DNA of 64,000 nucleotides from MWCO01 sp964488865. Its GTDB lineage: Bacteria; Myxococcota_A; Polyangia; Polyangiales; Polyangiaceae. A program made the translations under genes and the position numbers. Below are positions 41,756-51,491 of the stretch, piece by piece. The stretch covers positions 1 to 64,000 of the forward strand of contig CAZAWR010000033.1 in NCBI GenBank assembly GCA_964488865.1, read 5' to 3'. Every line of letters begins with the position of its first letter. The stretch's first letter is position 1. The notes beneath the pieces were generated by a model, which saw only the letters and a program-made list of their open reading frames with translations, searched no databases and was not told the origin of the DNA.

Positions 41756-43500
41756 CAGCCCGCCGCCCCGAGAAAGGCCTCGACGAGACCGTCGAGCCGT
41801 TCGTTGGCCCTCTTCTCCGCGGACCCCATCGACTCGTCTTTCGCCATCGTCTCTCGGTGGTCGAAGTAGAACTTGATCTTGGGTTCCGTGCCGCTCGGAC
41901 GGGCCACGATGCGACTTCCGCCCGCGAGCTCGAAGGAAAGGACGTTGCTCTTCGGAAGATTCAACTTGGCGGTGACGCCGGCGCGATCCCGTCGAACCTG
42001 CTGCTGGTAGTCCCGCACTGCGAGCACGTCGAGGTCTACGACTCTGGACGGGGGGGACGAGCGAAGCGCGGCCATGATCGATTGGATTCGCTCCGCGCCG
42101 TCGAGCCCCCGGTGCCAGCGGCTCACCTGCCGGCTCACGAACAGGCCATACTTGCGGTACATCAGCTCGAGCTCGTCGAGCACCGTGCGTCCCTGGGATC
42201 GCAGATACGCAGCCATCTCTGCGAACACGGCCACGGCGCTCACGCCGTCCTTGTCACGCACGATCGTCCCCACCGTGTACCCGAGCGCCTCTTCGTAGCC
42301 GGTGACGAAGGTCGCTCCCGTCTCGGCCTCGACCGCCATGGCGCGGTTCGCGATCCACTTGAAGCCCGTGAGCGTCTCCTCGTAGCGGGCCCCCTCCTGG
42401 CGCGCCATCGCACCCAACATCGGGGAGGACACGATGGTCGTCACGAACAACCGGTCGCGCGGCGCCCGCGGATCATAGGCGAGGAAGTAGTGCGCGAGCA
42501 GCACCCCCACCTGGTTGCCTGAAAGCTGCAAATAGCCGTCTCCGGCCCGGTTGGGCACCGCCACGGCGAGCCGATCGGCATCCGGGTCGTTCGCGAGGAT
42601 CAGGTCCGCTTTCACCTCCCGCGCCGTCGCGAAGGCCAGGTCCATGGCGCCCGGCTCTTCGGGGTTCGGGAAGTGCACCGTAGGAAACTCGCCGTCGGGT
42701 GCGGCTTGCTTCTCTACCGGTACCACGTTCTCAAATCCCGCTCGTCGCAGGGCTTCCATCGCCGTGCACAACCCCACGCCGTGCATGGGCGTGTACACGA
42801 TGCGCATGCCGTCGCGACCTTCCGGGTGGAGGGACAGCTGCTCGATGGCCCGCAGGTACCGTTCGGTGATCACGGGGTCCACGTGACGCACCAAGCCGCG
42901 CTCGCGCGCTTCCTCGAGGTCGGGGGCCGGGATCTCGTCGGCGGGTGGCGCTGCGTCGATGGCAGCGGCGATGAGGCTATCCTGAGGAGGAATGATCTGT
43001 GCGCCGTTGTCCCAGTACACCTTGTAGCCGTTGTACTCGGGGGGGTTGTGGCTCGCCGTGACCATCACCCCGGCCACGGCACCTAGCTGTGTGGTGGCAA
43101 ACGCGGTCTGCGGGGTCGTGGCAAGGTCCGGGAACAGATGGGCGACGATGCCTTGTCCTGCCAAAACACGAGCGGCCTGCTCAGCGAACTCCCTGCTCTT
43201 GCGACGGGCGTCGTACCCGACCACCACCCCGCGCGTGGCGGCGTCCGGGAAGCTGGTGAGCAGGTGCTTCGCGAGACCCGCTGTCGTGCGAGCCACCACG
43301 GCGCGGTTCATGCGGTTGGATCCTGCTCCCAGGATCCCGCGCAATCCGGCCGTTCCGAACACCAGGGGGCCGGCCATCCGGTCTTCCGCGCCGGCCTGGT
43401 CTCCCTTGTCCACGAGCGCAAGCAGCTCGTTCCGGGTGCTCTCGTCGATGTCGTGGTGGGCCCAGCGCTTGGCGCGCTCGAATGCTTCGTTGGTCGTCAC
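41752..43500 (-). CDS. Phosphoglucomutase/phosphomannomutase family protein
   Basis: 582 aa alpha-D-phosphohexomutase that interconverts 1- and 6-phosphates of hexoses for nucleotide-sugar or glycogen synthesis. The active-site Ser lies in GVMVTASHNPPEYNGYK; the metal loop DPDADRLAVAV and the sugar-binding GYEEALGY are present; the C-terminal phosphate-binding RPSGTEPKIKFY is intact. FGTAGLRG near residue 48 is typical of the PGM2/ManB-type family. Which sugar is used cannot be told from sequence. ATG at 43500 fits the N-terminus MTTNEAFERAKRW. Confidence 0.92.
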   Translation of the reverse strand: MTTNEAFERAKRWAHHDIDESTRNELLALVDKGDQAGAEDRMAGPLVFGTAGLRGILGAGSNRMNRAVVARTTAGLAKHLLTSFPDAATRGVVVGYDARRKSREFAEQAARVLAGQGIVAHLFPDLATTPQTAFATTQLGAVAGVMVTASHNPPEYNGYKVYWDNGAQIIPPQDSLIAAAIDAAPPADEIPAPDLEEARERGLVRHVDPVITERYLRAIEQLSLHPEGRDGMRIVYTPMHGVGLCTAMEALRRAGFENVVPVEKQAAPDGEFPTVHFPNPEEPGAMDLAFATAREVKADLILANDPDADRLAVAVPNRAGDGYLQLSGNQVGVLLAHYFLAYDPRAPRDRLFVTTIVSSPMLGAMARQEGARYEETLTGFKWIANRAMAVEAETGATFVTGYEEALGYTVGTIVRDKDGVSAVAVFAEMAAYLRSQGRTVLDELELMYRKYGLFVSRQVSRWHRGLDGAERIQSIMAALRSSPPSRVVDLDVLAVRDYQQQVRRDRAGVTAKLNLPKSNVLSFELAGGSRIVARPSGTEPKIKFYFDHRETMAKDESMGSAEKRANERLDGLVEAFLGAAGC

Positions 43501-43651
43501 CCGGGCTTTGTAAACCAGCCCTGTGGGATCGGGAACCCCTCACCGGCGGGCGGGCAGAGCCTGGCACAGGTGCAAAGTGTCTGGATGGTCGCGATTCGGA
43601 GGGGCAAACCTGATCGTGGACGAATGTGGGCGGTTCTGCCAGAGTGCATGG

Positions 43652-44821
43652 ATGCGCGGCGATACCATCACTCTTTGCTTTGCAGTTGTCCTGGCGACAG
43701 GGTCCCTTTCCCTGGGTTGCGGGACGGAATCTAACGACACGACGCCCTACGTTTCCACGGACAGTGGTGCCGGCGGCGCCGCGGGGTTCGCGGGCTCGGG
43801 TGGAGGGACCGACGCGGCTGCGGGGGATGGAGGGTCAGGTGGGACCGAGGAGGACGCGAGCACCTTCGACGTCAACCCGGGCGACGGCTCCCCTCCTCCG
43901 GGAGACACCATCCTCTACGCTCACGACCGCGACACCTTGTACACGGTCGACCCCGAGGACACGCAACTCTCCGTAGACGAGGTCGGCCTGTTCGACTGCA
44001 TCGGCGACGACGGCGAGCCCTCCATGACCGACATCGCGGTGGACAAGGACGGCAAGCTCTACGGTGTCTCGTCCAAGGCGCTGTTCCTGGACATGAAGAT
44101 CGACGGGAACACCGTGCGGTGCACGTCGGGCAAGGTCCCGATCGTGGAGGGGTCGCTCGGAAGCAACTCGCGGTTCTACGGCTTGACCTTCGCCCCGCCC
44201 ACGGCGTCGCTCGGAAACGAGGAGACGCTGATCGGCGCCAACACGATCGGTGAGCTGTACATGATCGATCGCGTGACCGGGGCGCTCACGATCGTAGGCA
44301 AGTTCGGCAACGTCCCGTCGTCGGATGGGCGCGGACACGACTACCCGGACGAGCATGTGGGCCAGGCCTGGGCGCTGTCCGGGGACATCGTGTTCCTGAG
44401 CAACCAGGGGTCGCCCGTCGGCTTTGCAACGCTGCGTGATTGCGCGGATCCTGCCGCCGCGCCGTCGGGGTGCTCTACGGTCGACACCCTCGTGGAGATC
44501 GACGTCACGAAGCTCAAGCCGGTGACGTCAGGGGCGGTTCCGATCGTGACCAAGTCCATTCGCGGTCAGATTTTGCCTACCGGATGCAACGACGAGACGT
44601 GCGGGTTCGGCTCGATCTACGGCATCGCGGCGTTCAACGATCGGGTGTACGGGTTCGTGTACAAGCGGTCGGAAGGCACGACGCCGGCGGCCGGCATGTT
44701 GATCTCGATCAACAACGACACCGGGGCCGCGCAGCTGATCAGCTCTCCGCTGACGGGTGATGGGTTCGCAGGTGCGGGCGTCACGACTCTCGCTCCTGTC
44801 GTTCCGCCTCCCCCGAAGTAG
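43652..44821 (+). CDS. Lipoprotein with propeller-like repeats, unknown function
   Basis: 389 aa. Signal peptide with lipobox LGC, a Gly/Ala/Asp linker, then a beta-rich body with units such as DIAVDKDGKLYGVSSKALF and GELYMIDRVTGALTIVGKFG, which suggest a beta-propeller. Cys-containing loops (DCADPAAAPSGC, CNDETCGFGS) are present. ATG at 43652 is chosen to give a compact signal peptide. No enzyme motif. Confidence 0.7.
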   Translation: MRGDTITLCFAVVLATGSLSLGCGTESNDTTPYVSTDSGAGGAAGFAGSGGGTDAAAGDGGSGGTEEDASTFDVNPGDGSPPPGDTILYAHDRDTLYTVDPEDTQLSVDEVGLFDCIGDDGEPSMTDIAVDKDGKLYGVSSKALFLDMKIDGNTVRCTSGKVPIVEGSLGSNSRFYGLTFAPPTASLGNEETLIGANTIGELYMIDRVTGALTIVGKFGNVPSSDGRGHDYPDEHVGQAWALSGDIVFLSNQGSPVGFATLRDCADPAAAPSGCSTVDTLVEIDVTKLKPVTSGAVPIVTKSIRGQILPTGCNDETCGFGSIYGIAAFNDRVYGFVYKRSEGTTPAAGMLISINNDTGAAQLISSPLTGDGFAGAGVTTLAPVVPPPPK

Positions 44822-44824
44822 TGT

Positions 44825-45295
44825 TTACAGGTGCGTGGCGAAGCGTGCCACACGCGGCTTGACGAGTCGTCGGAAGTCTTCGAAGCGCATGCGCACGGCA
44901 TCGGTGTGCGTGCCAGCGTTGAAGTGGATGACCTCGTCCTGTGTCAGGCTCTCTTCGCAGAGCACCGGCAAGCCGTAGAGGTTGCCGAGGGGGGGCATGG
45001 CCCCGGGCTCGCACTCTGGGAAGAGGCTTTGGAACTCCGGCTCGCTCGCGAGCCGCACGTCTTCGAACTGCAGGGCCTTGGAGAGCAATTCGAAGTCGAC
45101 GCGGTGTGTGGACGGCAGCACCGCGAGCAGGCTTTGCTGCCCTGCCTTCACCACGACGGTCTTGACCATGTCCTTCCCTTTGCAGTGAAGTTGGGCGGCG
45201 ACCTCCTGCGCCGTGTACGCCTTGGGGTGCCGGATCGCGGCGTAGATCACCCCGTTTTCGTTCAGGTACTCCACCAGTCGAGACACGATAGGCAT
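44825..45295 (-). CDS. YbaK/ProX-type aminoacyl-tRNA deacylase-like protein
   Basis: 156 aa of the YbaK/aaRS editing domain family that hydrolyses mischarged aminoacyl-tRNA. Family motifs: HPKAYTAQEVAAQLHCKGKDMVKTVVVK near the N-terminus, the Lys typical of the active site, then SLLAVLPSTHRVDF and GNLYGLPVLCEESL. GGGGGAAGTC precedes the ATG at 45295. Substrate tRNA (Cys-tRNA-Pro or other) cannot be told. Confidence 0.85.
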   Translation of the reverse strand: MPIVSRLVEYLNENGVIYAAIRHPKAYTAQEVAAQLHCKGKDMVKTVVVKAGQQSLLAVLPSTHRVDFELLSKALQFEDVRLASEPEFQSLFPECEPGAMPPLGNLYGLPVLCEESLTQDEVIHFNAGTHTDAVRMRFEDFRRLVKPRVARFATHL

Positions 45296-45457
45296 GACTT
45301 CCCCCTCTCTGCCGCCTGTGCGCGACACACGCCCGCGCGGCTGTTCCCACGTCCCCCGACCGCGTGACCTCACGCGATCTACCGTAGGGTAGCAGCACGA
45401 ACGGGTTTGCCAAGGCGGTGGTGCCGGCCCGTCCTCGACGGAGTCTTCCGGGCGGGG

Positions 45458-46018
45458 CTACCTGGGCCGAGCGGCCACCGAGATCTTGCGCAGTTGACGC
45501 ACCGTGAGGGCGACGGCCGCCGCGAGCACGCCGTTCATCCACACGATCGCGTACCCCAAGGGCGTACCTGCGATCGACGTGACGCCGAAGTCGCCGTGGT
45601 ACTGCGTGTAGCTCGCGGACGCGCCGAGCCGTCGGGCGAGCAGCAGCACCAGCAACAGGGCCACGAGCGAAGGGACCCCGGCGATGGTGAGCAGCTTCTT
45701 GAGCTGTTTTTGCCGCGCGAGCGGCGCTCCCACCACGAACCCAAGCGGCACCGCGACCGCGTCGATCAACACCATGGCGAGGACGACCGCGGAAGGAAGA
45801 CGCTGCGCGTTCACCAGGTAGGCGACGGACCAGTCCCCGTGGAAGGCCATGAAGTACCCGGCCGTCGGCGCGAAGACGAGGAGGGAGAACAGCGTGCTCA
45901 CGACGAGGCAGCGGGAACCGAGCACCGACGTCGGGTCGGAGGCGAGCTCTTCGATCGCGGCCCACGCAAACGCGAGACCCAGCACGAACCCGAGCAGGGG
46001 AGCAACGAAGGCAGGCAT
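45458..46018 (-). CDS. Multi-pass membrane protein, unknown function
   Basis: 186 aa with about five hydrophobic segments (FVAPLLGFVLGLAFAWAAIE; RCLVVSTLFSLLVFAPTAGY; PSLVALLLVLLLARRLGA and others). It resembles no family I can name. The start MPAFVAPLLG at 46018 is chosen over a longer open frame that reads through an intergenic repeat. Confidence 0.65.
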   Translation of the reverse strand: MPAFVAPLLGFVLGLAFAWAAIEELASDPTSVLGSRCLVVSTLFSLLVFAPTAGYFMAFHGDWSVAYLVNAQRLPSAVVLAMVLIDAVAVPLGFVVGAPLARQKQLKKLLTIAGVPSLVALLLVLLLARRLGASASYTQYHGDFGVTSIAGTPLGYAIVWMNGVLAAAVALTVRQLRKISVAARPR

Positions 46019-46039
46019 GGTCGGTCGCGAGTCCAGCAC

Positions 46040-46115
46040 GCCTCCGGGACCCTGACAACCAGGAACCGCGGACTCTCCAGAGAACCACAGAAGACGCAGA
46101 GGGCACAGAAGGGAT
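46040..46115 (+). repeat. CACAGA-type short repeat region
   Basis: Contains CCAGAGAACCACAGAAGACG then CAGAGGGCACAGAAGG. Similar ACCACAGAGGACACAGAGG-like intergenic repeats occur dispersed in many bacterial genomes. Only one occurrence is in the window. Confidence 0.4.
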
Positions 46116-46237
46116 AGGGGCTGGTGCGGAGGAAGGCCGCGCGTTTGACGCCGGCCGCAAGGCGTTGCTGTTCTCAAGTCCTCGTCGATATCTGTCGTCC
46201 CTTCATGGTCGGCGCCCGGGCTCCAACTCCCGACGAA

Positions 46238-46996
46238 TCAGCGGGAAGGCTCGATGCGGCAGCGTGCGAGGACTTCCCCGTCCGATGCCCGCTGCATTTC
46301 GAACGCCAGGACGTCGTCCGTGTCGGCCCAGGTCGCGATGCGAAGCTCGTCCCCCAGCACGGCTTGGCGGCGGTAGTCCAGGGCCGCCCGGGCCAGGCGG
46401 CGTCCCGCCCTCTCGCTCGCGTTTCCGTAGCCACGCGCCGCGGCAGCGAGCAGCCGGGTGTCGTCGAAGTAATCCAGGTACCTCGCGTGGTTCACGTGCT
46501 GGAAGAGGTCCAGATCGCTCGGTGCGACGGCGAAGGAGCGAGCCCATGCGGACGTGGGGGCGGGGTCGACCGGGGCGGGGAGCAAGGTGAGCCGCTCCGT
46601 CGTGGCGACGAGCTCGCGGATCTTACCGGGGATGGCGTGGGGGCGCCCTGAGGGATCCAGGTACACCGCCGTCACCACGCCTCGCGCGAGGAGTCTGCCG
46701 TCCGCAACCCGCACGACGTCGTGGTGCATGTCCATGCTTGCGCGGCCGATGTGTCCGAGCACGAGGGAGACGTCGAGGTCCTGCTCCAGGCCGGGAGGCT
46801 CGTCGATCTCGAGCTGCTGGGCGCGTACGACCATGCGGTATCCGTCGCGGAACATCTCGCCGAGGCACACGGCCGGGTCGTGCGCCGATTCCCAGCGCAT
46901 GTGCTCGAGGTAACGGAGCAGTGTGGAGGGCGGGACGGTCATGCTCGTGTCCAGCTCGTACCCTCGCGTCCTGATGCGTCGTGCGATGCGGTTCAT
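46238..46996 (-). CDS. Acyl-CoA/acyl-ACP thioesterase-like hotdog protein
   Basis: 252 aa with two hotdog halves. The N-terminal half has WESAHDPAVCLGEMFRDGYRMV and GRASMDMHHDVVR; the C-terminal half has VAPSDLDLFQHVNHARYLDYF, the HVNHARYLDYF-like signature of the 4HBT/FatA-type family. It probably hydrolyses acyl thioesters in lipid metabolism. It starts with MNRIARRIRTRGYEL; no good ribosome site is visible. Confidence 0.78.
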   Translation of the reverse strand: MNRIARRIRTRGYELDTSMTVPPSTLLRYLEHMRWESAHDPAVCLGEMFRDGYRMVVRAQQLEIDEPPGLEQDLDVSLVLGHIGRASMDMHHDVVRVADGRLLARGVVTAVYLDPSGRPHAIPGKIRELVATTERLTLLPAPVDPAPTSAWARSFAVAPSDLDLFQHVNHARYLDYFDDTRLLAAAARGYGNASERAGRRLARAALDYRRQAVLGDELRIATWADTDDVLAFEMQRASDGEVLARCRIEPSR

Positions 46997-47325
46997 GGGG
47001 CAGGCGAGTTTTTGCAGGTAGGGTGGCCCGGGTCAATGGGCGGCGACGGGCCCAGATCCGTAGGCAGAGCGCGTGCTACCCGCCCCCACCCCAGCCTTCC
47101 CCCGCCAGACGCGCCAGACGGGGGAAGGAGCCCTCTCGCGCGCCACTCATCATGGGGGGCAGGCCGCCTTGCCATTCGCAAAGCAAGATCCAGAGCTTGC
47201 TCTCTCTGCCCGTCGCTTCGCTCCAGATCAGGGACGGGTGAGGAGTTGGAAGCCTGGTTCAGTATTTTCCCCGATCGATACCAGACGAGTCGACGTTCGA
47301 TCGTTGACGCGCTAGATGCGAACCC
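46997..47325. other. Gene-free interval between the thioesterase and larB, with a hairpin
   Basis: The 330 bp between two divergent genes contain a perfect 10-bp inverted repeat CCTTCCCCCG / CGGGGGAAGG (47095-47104 and 47119-47128) around a 14-nt loop. No T run follows, so it is not a standard terminator. It may be a dispersed hairpin element. No coding region is seen. Confidence 0.5.
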
Positions 47326-48110
47326 GTGGACGAACGAGCTCTTCGACAACTTCTGGAACACGTTCGGTCGGGATCGACCGACATTGAAACCGCTGTGCAG
47401 CGCGTGCGGGACCTGCCCTTCGCCGACCTTGGGTTCGCGAGGGTGGACCACCACCGCGCGCTGCGCCAAGGGCAGCCGGAGGTGATTCTCGGCGACCCCA
47501 AGACCGCCGAGCAGATTGCCGCCATCGCCGCCGAGATCGCCCGTCATGGTCACAACGTCCTCATCACACGCGTGAGCGAGGACAAGATCGAAGCCGTGCG
47601 AAAGACGCTTCCCGACATGCGATATGTGCCCCTGGCGCGAGTGGCCACCCTCGTGGTGGCGGACATCCCGCGTCGCCCGCAGAAGGTGGCGATCGTCACG
47701 GCCGGGACGGGAGACATTCCCGTCGCGGAAGAAGCCTCCGAGACGCTCCGCATGACCGGCTTCGACCCGCTGTGCCTGTTCGACGTGGGCGTGGCCGGTA
47801 TTCACCGCCTGATGGCGTGCCGGGACGACCTGCTGGCGGCGGACGCGGTCATCGTGGTGGCTGGTATGGAGGGAGCTCTGCCGAGTGTGGTGGGCGGGCT
47901 CGTGTCCTGTCCTGTGATCGCGGTGCCCACGAGCGTGGGGTACGGTACGCACCTGGCCGGGCTCACCCCCATGTTCGCGATGCTCAGCTCGTGTGCGAGC
48001 GGGGTGGTGGTGGTGAACATCGACAACGGTTTCGGCGCCGCCATGGCCGTGCACCGGATGTTTCCTCGGGATGCGCGCGCGGTCGCCCAGCCCGAGGCGG
48101 AGTCCGGAAC

Positions 48111-48114
<4 letters not shown>
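47326..48114 (+). CDS. larB: LarB, nickel-pincer cofactor biosynthesis carboxylase
   Basis: 262 aa. LarB carboxylates nicotinic acid adenine dinucleotide, the first step of the nickel-pincer nucleotide cofactor. The C-terminal AIR-carboxylase-like domain is clear: IVTAGTGDIPVAEEA, VVVAGMEGALPSVVGGL and VPTSVGYG. The start is GTG at 47326; an in-frame TGA lies just upstream, so no longer start exists. The stop overlaps larC as ATGA. larE, the sulfur donor, and larA-like racemases are not in the window. Confidence 0.92.
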
Positions 48115-49421
<1,307 letters not shown>

Positions 49422-49424
<3 letters not shown>

Positions 49425-49645
49425 GTAGCTTGCTGACCCACCTCTTCCGCGGCTGCCGAGGTGGTAGGTCACTCGCTGACCCACCTCTTCCGCGGCTGCC
49501 GAGGTGGTAGGTCACTCGCTGACCCACCCCTTCCGCGGCCGTCGAGGCGGTAGGTCACTCGCTGACCCACCCCTTCCGCGGCCGCCGAGGTGGTAGGTCA
49601 CTCGCTGACCCACCCCTTCCGCGGCCGCCGAGGTGGTAGGTCACC
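49422..49645 (+). repeat. 43-bp tandem hairpin array at the larC 3' end
   Basis: Five units with exact 43-bp spacing (49422, 49465, 49508, 49551, 49594, plus a partial from 49637). Each unit holds TAGGT, CTGACCCACC, TTCCGCGG and GAGGTGG, where CCACCTC and GAGGTGG form a hairpin around TTCCGCGGCTGCC in the early units. The first unit starts with the larC stop TAG. The block 49425-49758 contains no gene. Confidence 0.9.
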
Positions 49646-49758
49646 CGCAGTGAGGTCTCGGATTCCCTAACGGAAGGATCGAAAGGGCGCATTGCTAGGT
49701 CGACCTGCCAATGGCATTCTCGCATGTGGAGTAGCTTATCCTCCGGGAGATCAGGACC

Positions 49759-50649
49759 ATGGGCGAGAACGACCACGCGAAGCGGGCGCTGGCTTACCTG
49801 GATGACCTTTGCCGGCGCATGGACCGGGGAGAGGCTCCGGTGCGCGCGAGCAGGGCATGGTGGCAGCTTCCCGCGTTCGTACCCGTGGCCGTCGGGCTGT
49901 CCCTCGTATCGTGCGGAGGCACGGTGCAGGAGGCCGGAGGCGACGACAAAGAGGTCTGTGACAACGACAAGGACGACGACGGCGACGGCGACATCGACTG
50001 TGCGGATGCGGATTGTTCGGACTTCCCCATGTGCGGCGCTCTCTACGCTGGACCCGCCTATGCCGCTCCCATGGAGGACTGCGCCAACGGCATGGACGAC
50101 GATGGGGACGGCAAGATCGATTGCGCAGATACGGACTGCTCCGCGAGCCCAAGCTGCGCCATGCCGCCCTACGGCGCCCCCATCGAGGAGTGCGACAACG
50201 GGTTCGACGATGACGGGGACACCAAGGTCGACTGTGCCGATGCGGACTGCTTCGACTTCCCGGCGTGCGGCGGTGAGGACTACGCCGCGCCGTTCGAAGC
50301 GGACTGCTCGAACGGAGTGGACGACGACTTCGACGAGAAGGTCGATTGCGACGACCCGGACTGCTACTCGGATGTGAACTGCAACACGTCGCCTCCCTAT
50401 TCCGCGCCCATGGAGATGGACTGCGACAACAACTTCGACGACGACGGGGACGGCAAGGTCGACTGCGCCGACGAGGATTGCGAGGGGTACTGGGCTTGCA
50501 GCGGGGCCGACTACGCGGCGCCGTTCGAGACGAGCTGTGACAACAAGGTCGACGACGACGGGGACGGCAAGGTCGATTGCCTCGACCCGGATTGCTACGA
50601 AGACCCGGCGTGCATGCAGGCCGCGTACGCGGCGCCGTTCGGCAAGTAG
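49759..50649 (+). CDS. Cys/Asp repeat lipoprotein with calcium-binding-like DDDGDGK units
   Basis: 296 aa. The N-terminus is unusually long (about 37 residues with basic and acidic residues) before a hydrophobic run and lipobox LVSC. Six units of about 40 residues follow, each like CDNxxDDDGDGKVDCADxDC and ending with YAAPxE; the DxDxDGxxD pattern is EF-hand/calcium-like and the Cys pairs suggest disulphides. The long leader resembles a pelB/anti-sigma-type cytosolic tail, or the true start may be internal. The function is unknown; a surface role is likely. Confidence 0.7.
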   Translation: MGENDHAKRALAYLDDLCRRMDRGEAPVRASRAWWQLPAFVPVAVGLSLVSCGGTVQEAGGDDKEVCDNDKDDDGDGDIDCADADCSDFPMCGALYAGPAYAAPMEDCANGMDDDGDGKIDCADTDCSASPSCAMPPYGAPIEECDNGFDDDGDTKVDCADADCFDFPACGGEDYAAPFEADCSNGVDDDFDEKVDCDDPDCYSDVNCNTSPPYSAPMEMDCDNNFDDDGDGKVDCADEDCEGYWACSGADYAAPFETSCDNKVDDDGDGKVDCLDPDCYEDPACMQAAYAAPFGK

Positions 50650-50659
50650 CTACTACTTC

Positions 50660-51025
50660 CGTCCCGTCGCCGTCGCCGATCTTCCCGCCGTCGCCGCTCT
50701 TCCCGTCGCCGTCGCCGATCTTCCCGCCGCCGTCGCCGATCTTCCCGCCGCCGTCGCCGATCTTCCCGCCGCCGTCGCCGATCTTCCCGTCGCCGTCGCC
50801 GCTCTTCCCGTCGCCGTCGCCGCTCTTCCCGTCGCCGTCGCNNNNNNNNNNNNNNNNNNNNNNNNNNNNNNNNNNNNNNNNNNNNNNNNNNNNNNNNNNN
50901 NNNNNNNNNNNNNNNNNNNNNNNNNNNNNNNNNNNNNNNNNCCGTCGCCGTCGCCGCTCTTCCCGTCGCCGTCGCCGCTCTTCCCGTCGCCGTCGCCGAT
51001 CTTCCCGTCGCCGTCGCCGATCTGC
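50660..51025 (+). repeat. 21-bp tandem array with assembly gap, upstream of the four-helix gene
   Basis: Units of the form GATCTTCCCGCCGCCGTCGCC (21 bp, several variants with CCCGTCGCCGTCGCC) repeat on both sides of 100 N (50842-50941). All frames remain open across it, which is a consequence of the 21-bp period. The array is directly followed by the gene at 51074, and shorter units in the opposite orientation lie at 51440-51476. Confidence 0.85.
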
Positions 51026-51073
51026 AGGACGGGTGTCGATTTAACGCAACCCGTGCCGGTCGATGTCCGATGG

Positions 51074-51439
51074 ATGGTCATCATGAGAACCGAAGCTCCG
51101 AAGCTCAACCACGAGCGACTCGACGTCTACCAGACTGCCATCGAGTTCTTTGCCCTGGCCGACGTCATCGTCTCTGGTTTTCACAAGGGCAACCGCGCAT
51201 TGACGGACCAGATGAGGCGAGCTTCGCTATCCATCCCCCTCAACATTGCAGAAGGGTACGGCAAGCGGACGTCTGCCGACCGGGGCAGATTCTACGACAT
51301 TGCCCGGGGCAGTGCACACGAGTGCGGAGCAATACTCGATGCCGCAGCCGTTCTGGACCTCGTGCCCGAAGCCCAGTTCGTTCGCGGCAAGACCATGCTT
51401 GTGCGAATCGTACAGATGCTTGTGAAGATGAGCCAGTAG
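51074..51439 (+). CDS. Four-helix-bundle protein (23S rRNA intervening-sequence / S23 type)
   Basis: 121 aa, all helical: LDVYQTAIEFFALADVIVSG, RALTDQMRRASLSIPLNIAEG, a third helix with GRFYDIARGSAHECGAILD, and a fourth at the C-terminus. The N-IAEGYGK motif is the hallmark of the S23/IVP four-helix-bundle family (TIGR02436-like), which also includes the DGR accessory protein Avd. It lies between tandem repeats in opposite orientations. No ribosome site is clear; ATG at 51074 or 51083. Confidence 0.82.
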   Translation: MVIMRTEAPKLNHERLDVYQTAIEFFALADVIVSGFHKGNRALTDQMRRASLSIPLNIAEGYGKRTSADRGRFYDIARGSAHECGAILDAAAVLDLVPEAQFVRGKTMLVRIVQMLVKMSQ

Positions 51440-51476
51440 GGGATCGGCGACGGGCAGATCGGCGACGGGAGCGGAT
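51440..51476 (-). repeat. Short GATCGGCGACGGG repeats behind the four-helix gene
   Basis: GATCGGCGACGGGCA is followed by GATCGGCGACGGGAG. On the minus strand these are CCCGTCGCCGATC units, the same motif as in the large array on the other side of the gene. The gene is thus flanked by inverted copies. Confidence 0.7.
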
Positions 51477-51491
51477 GCGGGCAGAGCGTCC

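Noticed and set aside
50660..51025. Possible CRISPR array
   Set aside because: Repeats are contiguous 21-bp units with no unique spacers, so this is a tandem array, not CRISPR.
51074..51439. Diversity-generating retroelement based on the Avd-like helical bundle
   Set aside because: No reverse transcriptase, template or variable repeat is present in the window; the relation to Avd rests on fold family only.
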